This document shows positions 8,533 through 16,094 of a DNA stretch of 28,099 nt, piece by piece. The position numbers were made by a program, and so were the translations under genes. The DNA lies in contig CAJXAZ010000010.1 in assembly GCA_913050015.1 (NCBI GenBank), positions 1 to 28,099 on the forward strand, in the 5' to 3' direction. The stretch comes from an uncultured Gammaproteobacteria bacterium (GTDB taxonomy: Bacteria > Pseudomonadota > Gammaproteobacteria > Magnimaribacterales > D2472). The notes beneath the pieces were generated by a model. That model ran no database searches. It was given only the letters and a program-made list of their open reading frames with translations, and was not told the DNA's origin. Numbering within the stretch: position 1 is the stretch's first letter; every line of letters begins with the position of its first letter.

Positions 8533-8552
8533 TTATTAAAAGGGGAGAAATT

Positions 8553-10004
8553 ATGAATAGTTTTTTAGCCATAGACCAAGGTACTACTAGCTCCAGGGCA
8601 ATTGTTTTTAATTCAGAGCTTGAAGTTATTACTGAATCTCAGAAAGAATATCAATTAACCCACCCAAACGACGGTTGGGTTGAAGCTGATCCAGCTCTTA
8701 TTCTTGATACTGTTCAAGAAACAGTTACTAATGTTTTAAATAATTATGATGGGGTTGTTTCCTCTTGCGGCTTAACAAACCAAAGAGAGACGACTATTGT
8801 TTGGTCAAAACAAACTGGCAAGGCAATATATCCAGCAATAATATGGCAAGACAGAAGAACAAGTAAATTATGCGAAGAATTAAAAAACCTTAATCATGAG
8901 GCTATGGTTAAAGACAAAACAGGATTGGTTTTGGATCCTTATTTTTCAGCAACTAAAATTAAATGGATTCTCGACAATGTTCCAAATGCCAGAAAAGAGG
9001 CAGAAGGCGGCAATTTACTTTTTGGAACAGTTGACACATTTCTTATATTTAATCTTTCTAAAGAAAAAAATCATCTAACAGATGTCACCAATGCATCAAG
9101 AACAATGCTTTTTAATATTAATACTATGCAATGGGATGAAGATTTATTAGAGCTCTTTGATATACCAATATCAATGATGCCAGAAGTTAGATCGTGTGAT
9201 TCAAACTTTGGAACGCTTATACAAAATGAAAAAGAGATTGCTATAACTGGGGTCATAGGCGACCAACAAGCTGCTTTGGTTGGACAGGGGTGTTTTGAGT
9301 CTGGAAGTATAAAATCAACATATGGAACTGGATGTTTTCTTATGGTGAATACTAAGGATGAAATAATAAAAACTAACGAGGGTCTACTAACAACCATAGG
9401 CTATCAAATAAATGATGAAGTGGCTTACGCACTTGAGGGAAGCATTTACTCATGCGGGACTACGATTCAATGGCTTAGAGATAAGATGAAGTTTTTTGAG
9501 TCGGCAAAGCAGAGTGAAGCTTTTCTCAATCCAGAAGGTAGCTCTAATAATGTTCATTTTCTTCCGGCTTTCAACGGTCTTGCCGCCCCTTACTGGAATT
9601 CAGATGTTAGAGCTGGCTTTTATGGAATAACTCAAGATTCTTCTATTGAGGATATGGTGACAGCAGCTTTTAAATCAATCTGTTACCAGACTAAAGATAT
9701 AACTAGTATTCTTGAAAGATATGATATTTCTATAAATAGCTTATTAGTAGATGGCGGGATGACTTCCAATGAAACTTTCTGCCAAGTTCTTTCTGATGTT
9801 TTGCAAAAGGAAGTACTCAAACCACATAATGCAGAATCTACTGCTTTAGGTGCCTGTATAGTTGCTCAATTAGGCTTTGGAATGAACTTATCAGACATTA
9901 ATATTAAGCATGATAAGAAAATAACTCCTAGCTTAAAATTACAAGATGCTTATGAAAGCGACTATTTATCATGGAAGGCCTATATTGAAAGCTCAATAGG
10001 ATAA
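8553..10004 (+). CDS. glpK: glycerol kinase
   Basis: Phosphorylates glycerol to glycerol 3-phosphate in the cytoplasm. The FGGY-family protein has DQGTTSSR at 8-15 (phosphate-binding loop), NQRET at 76-80 and WQDRR at 98-102. Further on are the FGTVDTFLIF and TDVTNASRTMLFNI blocks, GDQQAALVGQ, STYGTGCFL, and DGGMTSNETFCQ near the C-terminus. The 483-residue length is slightly below the usual 495-502. I chose the ATG at 8553 because AGGGGAG lies at 8541-8547 and the family motif begins at once; an upstream in-frame start would add ten unrelated residues. No glpF, glpD or glpR is adjacent. It may feed phospholipid synthesis or use of glycerol from lipid breakdown. Confidence 0.95.
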   Translation: MNSFLAIDQGTTSSRAIVFNSELEVITESQKEYQLTHPNDGWVEADPALILDTVQETVTNVLNNYDGVVSSCGLTNQRETTIVWSKQTGKAIYPAIIWQDRRTSKLCEELKNLNHEAMVKDKTGLVLDPYFSATKIKWILDNVPNARKEAEGGNLLFGTVDTFLIFNLSKEKNHLTDVTNASRTMLFNINTMQWDEDLLELFDIPISMMPEVRSCDSNFGTLIQNEKEIAITGVIGDQQAALVGQGCFESGSIKSTYGTGCFLMVNTKDEIIKTNEGLLTTIGYQINDEVAYALEGSIYSCGTTIQWLRDKMKFFESAKQSEAFLNPEGSSNNVHFLPAFNGLAAPYWNSDVRAGFYGITQDSSIEDMVTAAFKSICYQTKDITSILERYDISINSLLVDGGMTSNETFCQVLSDVLQKEVLKPHNAESTALGACIVAQLGFGMNLSDINIKHDKKITPSLKLQDAYESDYLSWKAYIESSIG

Positions 10005-10032
10005 TTAATATCTTCTAGGTAATTTTTTTATA

Positions 10033-10038
10033 TATAAT
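10033..10038 (+). promoter_or_regulatory. putative -10 element upstream of serA
   Basis: A perfect TATAAT lies 30 bp before the serA ATG, in the 63-bp glpK-serA gap. No convincing -35 hexamer is seen 16-18 bp upstream, so this is only a candidate. It suggests serA has its own promoter with a short leader. Confidence 0.4.
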
Positions 10039-10067
10039 GCGTGAGTTCTTAAAGCAACCATTTCAAA

Positions 10068-11243
10068 ATGTACACATACAAAATTTTCAATAACATCGCT
10101 GATGATGGCATCAACATATTACAAAATAACGAACTTCGGGTTGATGAAATCAATCCAGATGCTCTTCTTATTAGAAGTCAGGTCCTTTCTGATGCAGATC
10201 TTAATAATTCTTTAAAATGCATAGGCAGGGCTGGAGCAGGAACAAACAATGTTCCAGTTCAAGATGCTACTAGCAAAGGAGTCGTTGTTTTTAATACTCC
10301 AGGTGCCAATGCAAATGCTGTAAAAGAACTAGTTGTATGCGGAATGCTTTTATCCTCAAGAGGAATTATCGAAGGCAACGCTTATTCAAAAACTCTTTCA
10401 GGACAAGAAACTTCAGAGCTTAATAAGTCAATGGAAGCTCAAAAGAAAATGTTCAAAGGTAGTGAGTTAAAAGGCAAGACATTGGGTATTGTGGGTCTAG
10501 GAGCTATCGGCTCTCTTTTGGCACAAACAGCAGAAGTTATGGGCATGAAAATTATAGGTTTTGACCCTCATATATCTGTAGATGCGGCTTGGAGATTACC
10601 TCAAGATGTTGAAAAAGCAGAATCTTTGGAGTTTTTACTGGCTAACTCAGATTACATATCACTTCACGTACCTCTTATTGAGGCGACTAAGGACTTAATT
10701 TCTAAAGATATGCTAAAGCATTTCAAAAAAGGAGCTAAGCTTATTAATCTTTCAAGAGGCGGCATCGTAAATAATGCAGATATTATTGATGCATTAAATT
10801 CCAAGCAAATCAGTACTTTTGTCACAGACTTTCCAACACCAGAATTAGTTGATAGGTCTTCTGATTTTAATGATGTTATTTTACTTCCTCACCTAGGAGC
10901 AAGTACTAAGGAAGCAGAGGTTAATTGTGCCGTCATGGCTGCCAATCAAGTAGCAAATTTTTTAAAGAATGGAGTGATAATAAACTCAGTCAATTTCCCA
11001 TCAATTAAGCTTGGGCGAGCAACAGAAAATAGACTGGTTATTATCAATAAAAATGAGCCGGGAATGATCGGAAGAATAGCTGATCAGATAGCCTCCTCAA
11101 ACTTAAATATTACAGACATGACTAATAAAAGTAGAGACACTATTGCTATTAATTTAATAGACTTAGAGGACAAGCCATCAGACCAGCTTATTGATGATAT
11201 TCGTAATATTGATCATGTTTTAAGTGTTAGGCTTTGCGGGTAA
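10068..11243 (+). CDS. serA: D-3-phosphoglycerate dehydrogenase with ACT domain
   Basis: Catalyses the first step of serine synthesis, oxidising 3-phosphoglycerate with NAD. The 391-residue protein has an N-terminal substrate-binding part (GRAGAGTNNVP at 53-63), the Rossmann motif GLGAIG at 143-148 with D166 for NAD, and the catalytic set R230 (SRGGIVN), E259 and H275 (PHLGAST). The segment before the catalytic Glu reads FVTDFPTPE instead of the common DVFxxEP, as in the shorter ~390-residue PGDH subgroup. A C-terminal ACT domain (about 322-390, starting RLVIINKNEPGMIGRIA) probably gives serine feedback. No allosteric substrate-binding (ASB) domain is present. It follows glpK in the same direction. 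No clear ribosome binding site precedes the ATG. An inverted repeat overlaps the stop codon. Confidence 0.92.
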   Translation: MYTYKIFNNIADDGINILQNNELRVDEINPDALLIRSQVLSDADLNNSLKCIGRAGAGTNNVPVQDATSKGVVVFNTPGANANAVKELVVCGMLLSSRGIIEGNAYSKTLSGQETSELNKSMEAQKKMFKGSELKGKTLGIVGLGAIGSLLAQTAEVMGMKIIGFDPHISVDAAWRLPQDVEKAESLEFLLANSDYISLHVPLIEATKDLISKDMLKHFKKGAKLINLSRGGIVNNADIIDALNSKQISTFVTDFPTPELVDRSSDFNDVILLPHLGASTKEAEVNCAVMAANQVANFLKNGVIINSVNFPSIKLGRATENRLVIINKNEPGMIGRIADQIASSNLNITDMTNKSRDTIAINLIDLEDKPSDQLIDDIRNIDHVLSVRLCG

Positions 11244-11255
11244 ATCTAAGCCTAA
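11227..11255 (+). terminator. possible weak hairpin at serA 3' end
   Basis: An 8-bp perfect inverted repeat, TTAGGCTT and AAGCCTAA with a 13-base loop, spans the serA stop codon at 11241-11243. No U-tract follows, so it is not a classical intrinsic terminator. It may stabilise the 3' end or be incidental. Confidence 0.3.
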
Positions 11256-11560
11256 ACCGCTGAAAAATCGTTCTAAATAAAAGAACTTATGTTTAGTTTC
11301 GACGTTTACAACTTTAATATCCAAAAATACTTGTCAACAGATATTATTTATAGTATTAAAGACTAAGACTTTTTTTGACCTCGAATCACTAAATTTTCTT
11401 AAAATAACTGTAAAACATTGATATACGGTATTTTTATTAATAATTGTACAAATTTTGATCAAGTCCAAGGAACCCTTTATTTGTAAGTGTTTGACCTGTT
11501 ATAAATAAAGTTATCCAACACTTTATCCACAGAAATTGTGGATAAGATTTAGTAAGTAAT
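11244..11560. other. 317-bp non-coding region with DnaA boxes (candidate origin or control region)
   Basis: The longest gene-free stretch in the window. It is strongly AT-rich, with T- and A-runs around 11339-11450. A short hairpin (GTTCT...AGAAC) lies near 11270-11286. DnaA sites cluster at its right end (11511-11545), just before ung. I see no tRNA, rRNA or known small RNA, and no conserved reading frame. An AT-rich tract next to a DnaA-box array is the layout of a replication origin, but dnaA, dnaN, gidA and rpmH are not in the window, so a regulatory role for ung is equally possible. Confidence 0.5.
11511..11545. promoter_or_regulatory. cluster of DnaA boxes upstream of ung
   Basis: Perfect DnaA boxes lie in opposite orientation at 11523-11531 (TTATCCACA) and 11537-11545 (TGTGGATAA), five bases apart. 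A degenerate copy, TTATCCAAC, is at 11511-11519. Outside this region and the nrdA/glpK region I found no other perfect DnaA box in the window. The cluster ends 15 bp before the ung ATG. Confidence 0.65.
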
Positions 11561-12238
11561 ATGAGCAATAAAGATATCAAAATAGACCTCCCTAGAAACT
11601 GGCTTATAGAGCTAAAAAAGTCAATTAGTCTTGCTGATTTATCCAAGCCATTGGAGCATGTGATCACAGACAGAATGGCAGATATCTCTGTATTTCCATC
11701 TGACGCTGATATGTTTAATGCATTTAAAATGTGCCCGTTTAAGAATACTAAGGTTGTCATTTTTGGGCAAGATCCATACCATCAAGAAGGGGTTGCTAAT
11801 GGCCTCGCTTTTTCAGTTAACAGCGGCAAAAAAATACCAGCATCGCTTAGAAATATTTATAAAGAAATAGAGTCTGATTTAGGTAGTTTAGATTGCTCTT
11901 CTGGAGACTTAAAGTCATGGGCTTATCAGGGTGTTCTTCTTCTTAATTCAGCTCTTTCTGTTGAGCAATCAAAGCCTGGTTCTCATGCAAATATCGGCTG
12001 GGATAAGTTAATAAATTCTGTAATAAATTCTATTAATTTAAAGGGCGATGTTATTTTTCTTTTGTGGGGAGCTCATGCTATTTCTAAAAGAAACTTAATA
12101 GATGAAAAAGTTAATCATGTGCTAATTGCACCACATCCATCTCCATTATCTGCATATAGAGGTTTTTTTGGCTGCAGACATTTTTCCAAAACAAATAAAC
12201 TACTAGCTGACAAGTACATAGCACCTATAATTTGGTAA
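11561..12238 (+). CDS. ung: uracil-DNA glycosylase (family 1)
   Basis: Removes uracil from DNA to start base-excision repair. In the 225-residue protein the water-activating motif GQDPYH is at 69-74 (D71), followed by the uracil-binding LLNS at 127-130 and the DNA-intercalating HPSPLS loop at 192-197 followed by the invariant AYRGFFG. The length matches E. coli Ung (229). The start ATG at 11561 lies 15 bp after a DnaA box; no good Shine-Dalgarno is visible, so the start may be leaderless or weakly initiated. Its stop is four bases from the convergent ygfZ stop. Linkage with DnaA sites could couple its expression to replication, but that is inference. Confidence 0.96.
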   Translation: MSNKDIKIDLPRNWLIELKKSISLADLSKPLEHVITDRMADISVFPSDADMFNAFKMCPFKNTKVVIFGQDPYHQEGVANGLAFSVNSGKKIPASLRNIYKEIESDLGSLDCSSGDLKSWAYQGVLLLNSALSVEQSKPGSHANIGWDKLINSVINSINLKGDVIFLLWGAHAISKRNLIDEKVNHVLIAPHPSPLSAYRGFFGCRHFSKTNKLLADKYIAPIIW

Positions 12239-12242
12239 CTAA

Positions 12243-13049
12243 CTACAAAACTAATTCTACTAAAGGATCATTTTCAACCATTTCTAGACTATCTTTCTTT
12301 ATTGAGCAATTAAAGATTTTATAGCCCTTATAAAATACTTCAGAAGAGACTAATTTCATATTAGAGTTAATTTCATAACTTTCTTCAGATATAACAGTAG
12401 AAAAACTTCTTCGATCAACACCAAGATATTTCATTCTCGCTACAATCTCTTGGCCTCTATAGCACCCTTTATCAAATGAAACCCTTAATTGATCATAGAA
12501 TATTTCCAGAGGTCTATATTTCCCAACATCCTCAGCTGATAGGGGATAATTCTTTATAAGAGCGTTAGCAACTTTCCAATCTTCCATCACTATAGGTTGA
12601 TCAATGTGTTCTCTTGTTGCGGTTATCTGTGCCGAGAGACCAAAATAATTATTTTTTATAAATAAAAATTTTTCATTGTTTTTTAAAATACTAACTTTGA
12701 CATATTGATCTGTTTCTTTGAAAGTAACACCAAAAAACTTTGCGAAGGGCAATAGCTCTTCTACGAAAACATTACTAAGCTCGCTGGCAATAATAACTTT
12801 AAATGTTAGACCTTCCTTTAACAGAAGGAATCCAGCCATCACCAAGCCTTTTTGGTTGCATATCGACGAAAGCTGCATAACGTTGCCAGATAAACAGTCA
12901 ACATCAGAGGTAACCTGACCTTGTAGAAATTTTTCTACTTTATCTTCATCACCTTCAATATTTATTACCTTTAGGGTATCTAAATAAAGCGAGCCAAATG
13001 ATATTAATTTATTTTGTATGTCGATTTTCTTGTAAAATGAGTTACTAAT
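12243..13049 (-). CDS. ygfZ: YgfZ/GcvT-like folate-dependent protein, start codon not canonical
   Basis: YgfZ is a tetrahydrofolate-binding factor that helps maintain certain iron-sulfur enzymes. The signature KGCYRGQEIVARMKYLG is intact, with the conserved cysteine. The first in-frame ATG (12878) would give only 211 residues starting MQLSSICNQKG. The same frame stays open upstream to a TAG at 13061-13059 and encodes the expected N-terminus, including FLQGQVTSDV, which is conserved in the family. No in-frame ATG, GTG or TTG lies in that extension; only ATT (13049), ATC (13025) and ATA codons (13019, 13004) could initiate. I give the longest plausible form. A rare ATT/ATA start, an upstream sequence error or a non-functional start are the alternatives. 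Divergent from sdhE, as in many gammaproteobacteria. Confidence 0.85.
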   Translation of the reverse strand: MSNSFYKKIDIQNKLISFGSLYLDTLKVINIEGDEDKVEKFLQGQVTSDVDCLSGNVMQLSSICNQKGLVMAGFLLLKEGLTFKVIIASELSNVFVEELLPFAKFFGVTFKETDQYVKVSILKNNEKFLFIKNNYFGLSAQITATREHIDQPIVMEDWKVANALIKNYPLSAEDVGKYRPLEIFYDQLRVSFDKGCYRGQEIVARMKYLGVDRRSFSTVISEESYEINSNMKLVSSEVFYKGYKIFNCSIKKDSLEMVENDPLVELVL

Positions 13050-13065
13050 TAATTTATTCTAACCA

Positions 13066-13323
13066 ATGAATCAAGAAATAAACAGAATACACTGGAAATG
13101 TCGAAGAGGAATGCGTGAAATCGACCTACTATTAAGAGAGTTTGCTAAAGGCGACCTACTCATTATGGATGAAAAAGGGATTAGTATTTTTGATAGTATC
13201 CTGGACCACGATGATCAAAAGTTATTTGATTATATCTTCAAAGGAGTTTCTTTAGATAATGATTTGCATGAGATATTTATTGATAAGCATTTAAAAAAAT
13301 TTACAAAACAAGGAAACTTTTAA
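13066..13323 (+). CDS. sdhE: succinate dehydrogenase flavinylation factor SdhE
   Basis: A small (85 residues) cytoplasmic assembly factor that promotes covalent FAD attachment to SdhA (formerly YgfY/CptB). The diagnostic RGMRE motif is at residues 14-18 in CRRGMREIDLLL, and length and helical content match the family. It diverges from ygfZ, its common neighbour, and precedes rpoE by 38 bp, so it may share a transcript with the sigma-E operon. No clear ribosome binding site is seen before the ATG. Confidence 0.93.
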   Translation: MNQEINRIHWKCRRGMREIDLLLREFAKGDLLIMDEKGISIFDSILDHDDQKLFDYIFKGVSLDNDLHEIFIDKHLKKFTKQGNF

Positions 13324-13361
13324 TAATTTAAGTTGTCTTATTGAGCAAGGAAGTAAAATTA

Positions 13362-13937
13362 ATGAAAAAAAACAACCCTGAAGAAGATTCTTTGTTAATT
13401 CATAGAGCTCAGAAGGGAGATACAGGAGCATTTAATTTCTTGATGACAAAATATTATCCAAGAGTGTACGCATCTTTATTTGCTTTCACTAAATCAAAAG
13501 AAGATTCAGAAGACTTAGCTCAGCAAACTTTTATCAAGGTCTGGAAGAAGATTAATTCTTTTAGAGGCGACAGCGCTTTCTTTACATGGGTTTATAGAAT
13601 AGCTATTAATCTTGCTAAAAATCATGTGGTTAGCTCAAATTATAAAAAAGATAAAATAAATATATCTTCAGATGCCATTGAAATGGACTTCGCATCACAC
13701 GCAAACCCAGAAACAGATCTTATGCATAGTCAGTCATTGTTCAAGGTTAGATCTTTTATTAATAGCTTGCCAGAAACCTTGAGGACAGCATTTACCTTAA
13801 GAGAGTCAGATGGGCTGAGTTACGAAGAGATTGCGTTGATTACAGATACACCAATAGGGACTGTAAGGTCCAGAATTTTTAGAGCACGTGAAGGTGTGCT
13901 TGAATTTATTTCACAGGAATCCACAAATGAAAAATAA
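13362..13937 (+). CDS. rpoE: RNA polymerase sigma factor, sigma-E/AlgU type (ECF)
   Basis: Directs transcription of the envelope-stress response. The 191-residue protein has region 2 at about 25-90 (core-binding DLAQQTFIKVW at 51-61, then FFTWVYRIAINLAKNH) and region 4 at about 134-185, with a helix-turn-helix around YEEIALITDTPIGTVRSRIFRAR. I chose ATG 13362 because AAGGAAG precedes it by eight bases; an upstream TTG at 13341 would overlap that site. The gene overlaps the anti-sigma gene by 11 bases and lies in the standard rpoE-rseA-...-lepA-lepB-rnc-era-recO order. No sigma-E-type GAACTT promoter is visible immediately upstream. Confidence 0.95.
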   Translation: MKKNNPEEDSLLIHRAQKGDTGAFNFLMTKYYPRVYASLFAFTKSKEDSEDLAQQTFIKVWKKINSFRGDSAFFTWVYRIAINLAKNHVVSSNYKKDKINISSDAIEMDFASHANPETDLMHSQSLFKVRSFINSLPETLRTAFTLRESDGLSYEEIALITDTPIGTVRSRIFRAREGVLEFISQESTNEK

Positions 13938-14616
13938 TGATATTAACGAAAAGCTATCTGCGCTTTATGACGGGGAGCTGGACGAGGCAGAAATTAATTC
14001 AGTCCTAGATGCTCTATCTTCTGACGAAAGCCTTCAAAAAAAATTATCTCACTATGCCTTGATGAGTTCAGCATTAAATATAAACGAAGGAAATGTTCAG
14101 CCAATAAAACCTAAAAATAGATTTAATTCGAACTTTTGGTTCTCTAACGGCATTACCGCCGCCGCATCAGTTTTGCTTACAATTGTTTTTATAAATTTTG
14201 ATACTATTAATTTTTCAAGGTTAGGGCCTGATAACGAGGCTGCTAATAGACTAAATCTTGCTATAAATAGCAAAGAAGCCAAAGATATTGCCAGTCTTTC
14301 AGAGGAGAATTTAGTGGATCATGTGCTTAAGGTTATAAATAATCCAGAGTTTATGAGCAGTAATAATTCAGACATTGACCTGAGAAATGTTGGGTTTAAT
14401 ACTAAAGGTCAAAGCAACAGTCAATATATCAAGGGGAAGGAAAGCTTTAGACTGCGTCTTGAGAAAAAGAACCTAGGTATCAATAAGGTTCGGTATTGGA
14501 AGCATGGAAATAAAATGATTTATTTAGTTCCTTTAGCAGATGGAAGGGTGTTAACTTTATATGGTAATCTGAACTCAAAATCTGCAATTGAAATTGCTGA
14601 AGTAATCGATAAATAA
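13927..14616 (+). CDS. rseA: RseA-like anti-sigma-E factor with extended periplasmic domain
   Basis: Inner-membrane protein predicted to sequester sigma-E. The 229-residue protein starts with the RseA N-terminal domain (NEKLSALYDGELDEAE at 7-22). One membrane segment lies at about 72-90, followed by a 140-residue periplasmic part. That tail is longer and more structured than expected for RseA/MucA. Its end (strands around YLVPLADGRVLTLYGNL, then a helix SAIEIAEVID) recalls the C-terminal strand-helix of RseB/MucB. No rseB or rseC follows; the protease gene starts 12 bp later. The start at 13927 is supported by AGGA upstream and gives an 11-base overlap with rpoE. The sigma-binding role is confident; the RseB-like resemblance is tentative. 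Confidence 0.85.
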   Translation: MKNNDINEKLSALYDGELDEAEINSVLDALSSDESLQKKLSHYALMSSALNINEGNVQPIKPKNRFNSNFWFSNGITAAASVLLTIVFINFDTINFSRLGPDNEAANRLNLAINSKEAKDIASLSEENLVDHVLKVINNPEFMSSNNSDIDLRNVGFNTKGQSNSQYIKGKESFRLRLEKKNLGINKVRYWKHGNKMIYLVPLADGRVLTLYGNLNSKSAIEIAEVIDK

Positions 14617-14628
14617 CAAAAAAACATT

Positions 14629-16032
14629 ATGAAATACAAAACTCTACAAATTAACTTAGTTTTATTTATATCACTACTATCTACAAACCCATTGTTATCA
14701 GCATTGCCTGGAAATATATCTGACCTAGTTGAGAGTTCAGCACCTGCGGTTGTAAACATAACCTCAACAAGAGAAGTTGCCCAAAGACAGTCAAATAATT
14801 ACGGCGGGATTCCAGATGAAATGTTGGAGAGATTTGGTATACCAAGGCAATACAGAGAAGCTCCTCAAAAAAAGAGAGAAGCAGTATCTTATGGTTCGGG
14901 TTTTATTCTTAAGGATAATTATATTTTAACTAATTACCATGTTGTTGAAGATGCTACTGAGGTTATTGTTTCGCTTTCTGATAGAAGGGAGTATGTTGCA
15001 GAAATTATTGGTGTTGATCAGCTATCAGATTTAGCTGTTCTTAAAGTTGATGGAGATGATCTACCGGTAGTAAGAGTTGGGGATAGTGATGAGTTAAAAG
15101 TTGGTGATTGGGTGGTTGCCATAGGATCACCATTTAGTTTTGATTTCTCTGTTACCGCTGGGATTGTAAGCGCTAAGGGAAGAAGTATTCAAAATAATAA
15201 TATAGGTAACTATGTTCCATTTTTACAGACCGATGTTGCCATTAATCCTGGAAATTCAGGTGGGCCTTTATTTGATTTAGATGGGAATGTCGTTGGAATT
15301 AATTCTCAGATATATTCAAGAAGTGGTGGCTATCAAGGATTGGCTTTTGCTATACCAATTAATGTTGCTGTTGATGTGGCTGACCAAATTATTGATAACG
15401 GTGAAGTTGCAAGGGGCTACCTTGGAGTAAGAATGAGTGAAGTCGACAGTGATTTAGCTGATGCTCTTGGAATGAAAAAGCCTTACGGTGCTCTCATTAA
15501 TGATGTAGAAGAGGGAGAGTCTGCAGATCTTGCAGGTCTTATACCTGGCGACGTAATAATTGAGTTTGATAAAAAAGAAATTAAGTTCAGCACCAACTTA
15601 CCTCATGTAGTTGGACAAATGAGACCTGGTACCAAGGCTCGTGCAAAAGTAATAAGGGATGGCGATGAGATTGAACTGAAGTTTGTTCTTGGAGAGCTTC
15701 CTGTAAATAAAGAATCATTCGTTCCTGCAAAATCTCAGAATTCATCAGACCCTGTGGGTCTTAAAGTTGCTGAGATTGATAGAGATAATCCAGCTATGTC
15801 TAAACTGCCAGATGGCGTCATTGTATCAAGAATAAATCCAGGCTCTCCTGCATCTGGGAAGGTAGCTCGTGGCGATGTTATTACAATGATCCAGCACAAA
15901 GGAAAGAAATATGAGATTGTTGATATTGATTCTTTTGATAATGCTTTAGAGCAGTTTTCTTCAGGAAATAAAGTAGCTTTTCATATTATTAGAAGTGGCG
16001 GAAGGTTAATAACGTCTATTACTATTAATTAG
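14629..16032 (+). CDS. degP: periplasmic serine protease DegP/MucD (Do family)
   Basis: Degrades or refolds damaged envelope proteins. The 467-residue protein has an N-terminal signal peptide (about 1-25, hydrophobic core LVLFISLLSTNPLLSA). The trypsin-like domain has the catalytic triad H104 (TNYHVVEDA), D134 (LSDLAVLKV) and S210 (PGNSGGPL). Two PDZ domains follow (about 255-345 and 365-465). It sits in the sigma-E operon directly after rseA, as mucD does in Pseudomonas, and is an expected sigma-E target that also closes the stress loop. The second PDZ domain is followed at once by the stop. No terminator hairpin is evident in the 62 bp before lepA. Confidence 0.94.
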   Translation: MKYKTLQINLVLFISLLSTNPLLSALPGNISDLVESSAPAVVNITSTREVAQRQSNNYGGIPDEMLERFGIPRQYREAPQKKREAVSYGSGFILKDNYILTNYHVVEDATEVIVSLSDRREYVAEIIGVDQLSDLAVLKVDGDDLPVVRVGDSDELKVGDWVVAIGSPFSFDFSVTAGIVSAKGRSIQNNNIGNYVPFLQTDVAINPGNSGGPLFDLDGNVVGINSQIYSRSGGYQGLAFAIPINVAVDVADQIIDNGEVARGYLGVRMSEVDSDLADALGMKKPYGALINDVEEGESADLAGLIPGDVIIEFDKKEIKFSTNLPHVVGQMRPGTKARAKVIRDGDEIELKFVLGELPVNKESFVPAKSQNSSDPVGLKVAEIDRDNPAMSKLPDGVIVSRINPGSPASGKVARGDVITMIQHKGKKYEIVDIDSFDNALEQFSSGNKVAFHIIRSGGRLITSITIN

Positions 16033-16094
16033 TATTTAAAAAGACTTTATTTGCTCCTTTATTGGTCTCTTTGCCTGTAAAATAGCATCACTTT

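Larger units (their letters stand above)
8278..8552. promoter_or_regulatory. divergent nrdA/glpK control region
   Basis: Intergenic region between nrdA (leftward) and glpK (rightward). It contains two NrdR-box-like sites (8437-8452 and 8468-8483) with a 15-bp gap, and two perfect DnaA boxes (8412-8420 and 8524-8532), both in the same orientation. TATATA-like hexamers overlap the second NrdR-like site, so a promoter could lie there on either strand, but I cannot fix start sites. In E. coli both NrdR and DnaA act at nrdAB, which makes the same control likely here. A 60-codon minus-strand frame fills part of the region but is probably not a gene. Confidence 0.7.

Noticed and set aside
11282..11310. 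GAACTT resembling a sigma-E -35 element in the serA-ung gap
   Set aside because: No matching TCTGA-like -10 sequence occurs at the required spacing.
11437..11760. Minus-strand 107-codon frame overlapping ung and the DnaA boxes
   Set aside because: It is antisense to the conserved N-terminal half of ung and has no recognisable protein features.
13341..13361. Upstream TTG start for rpoE
   Set aside because: It would place the good AAGGAAG ribosome binding site inside the coding region; the ATG at 13362 is better placed.
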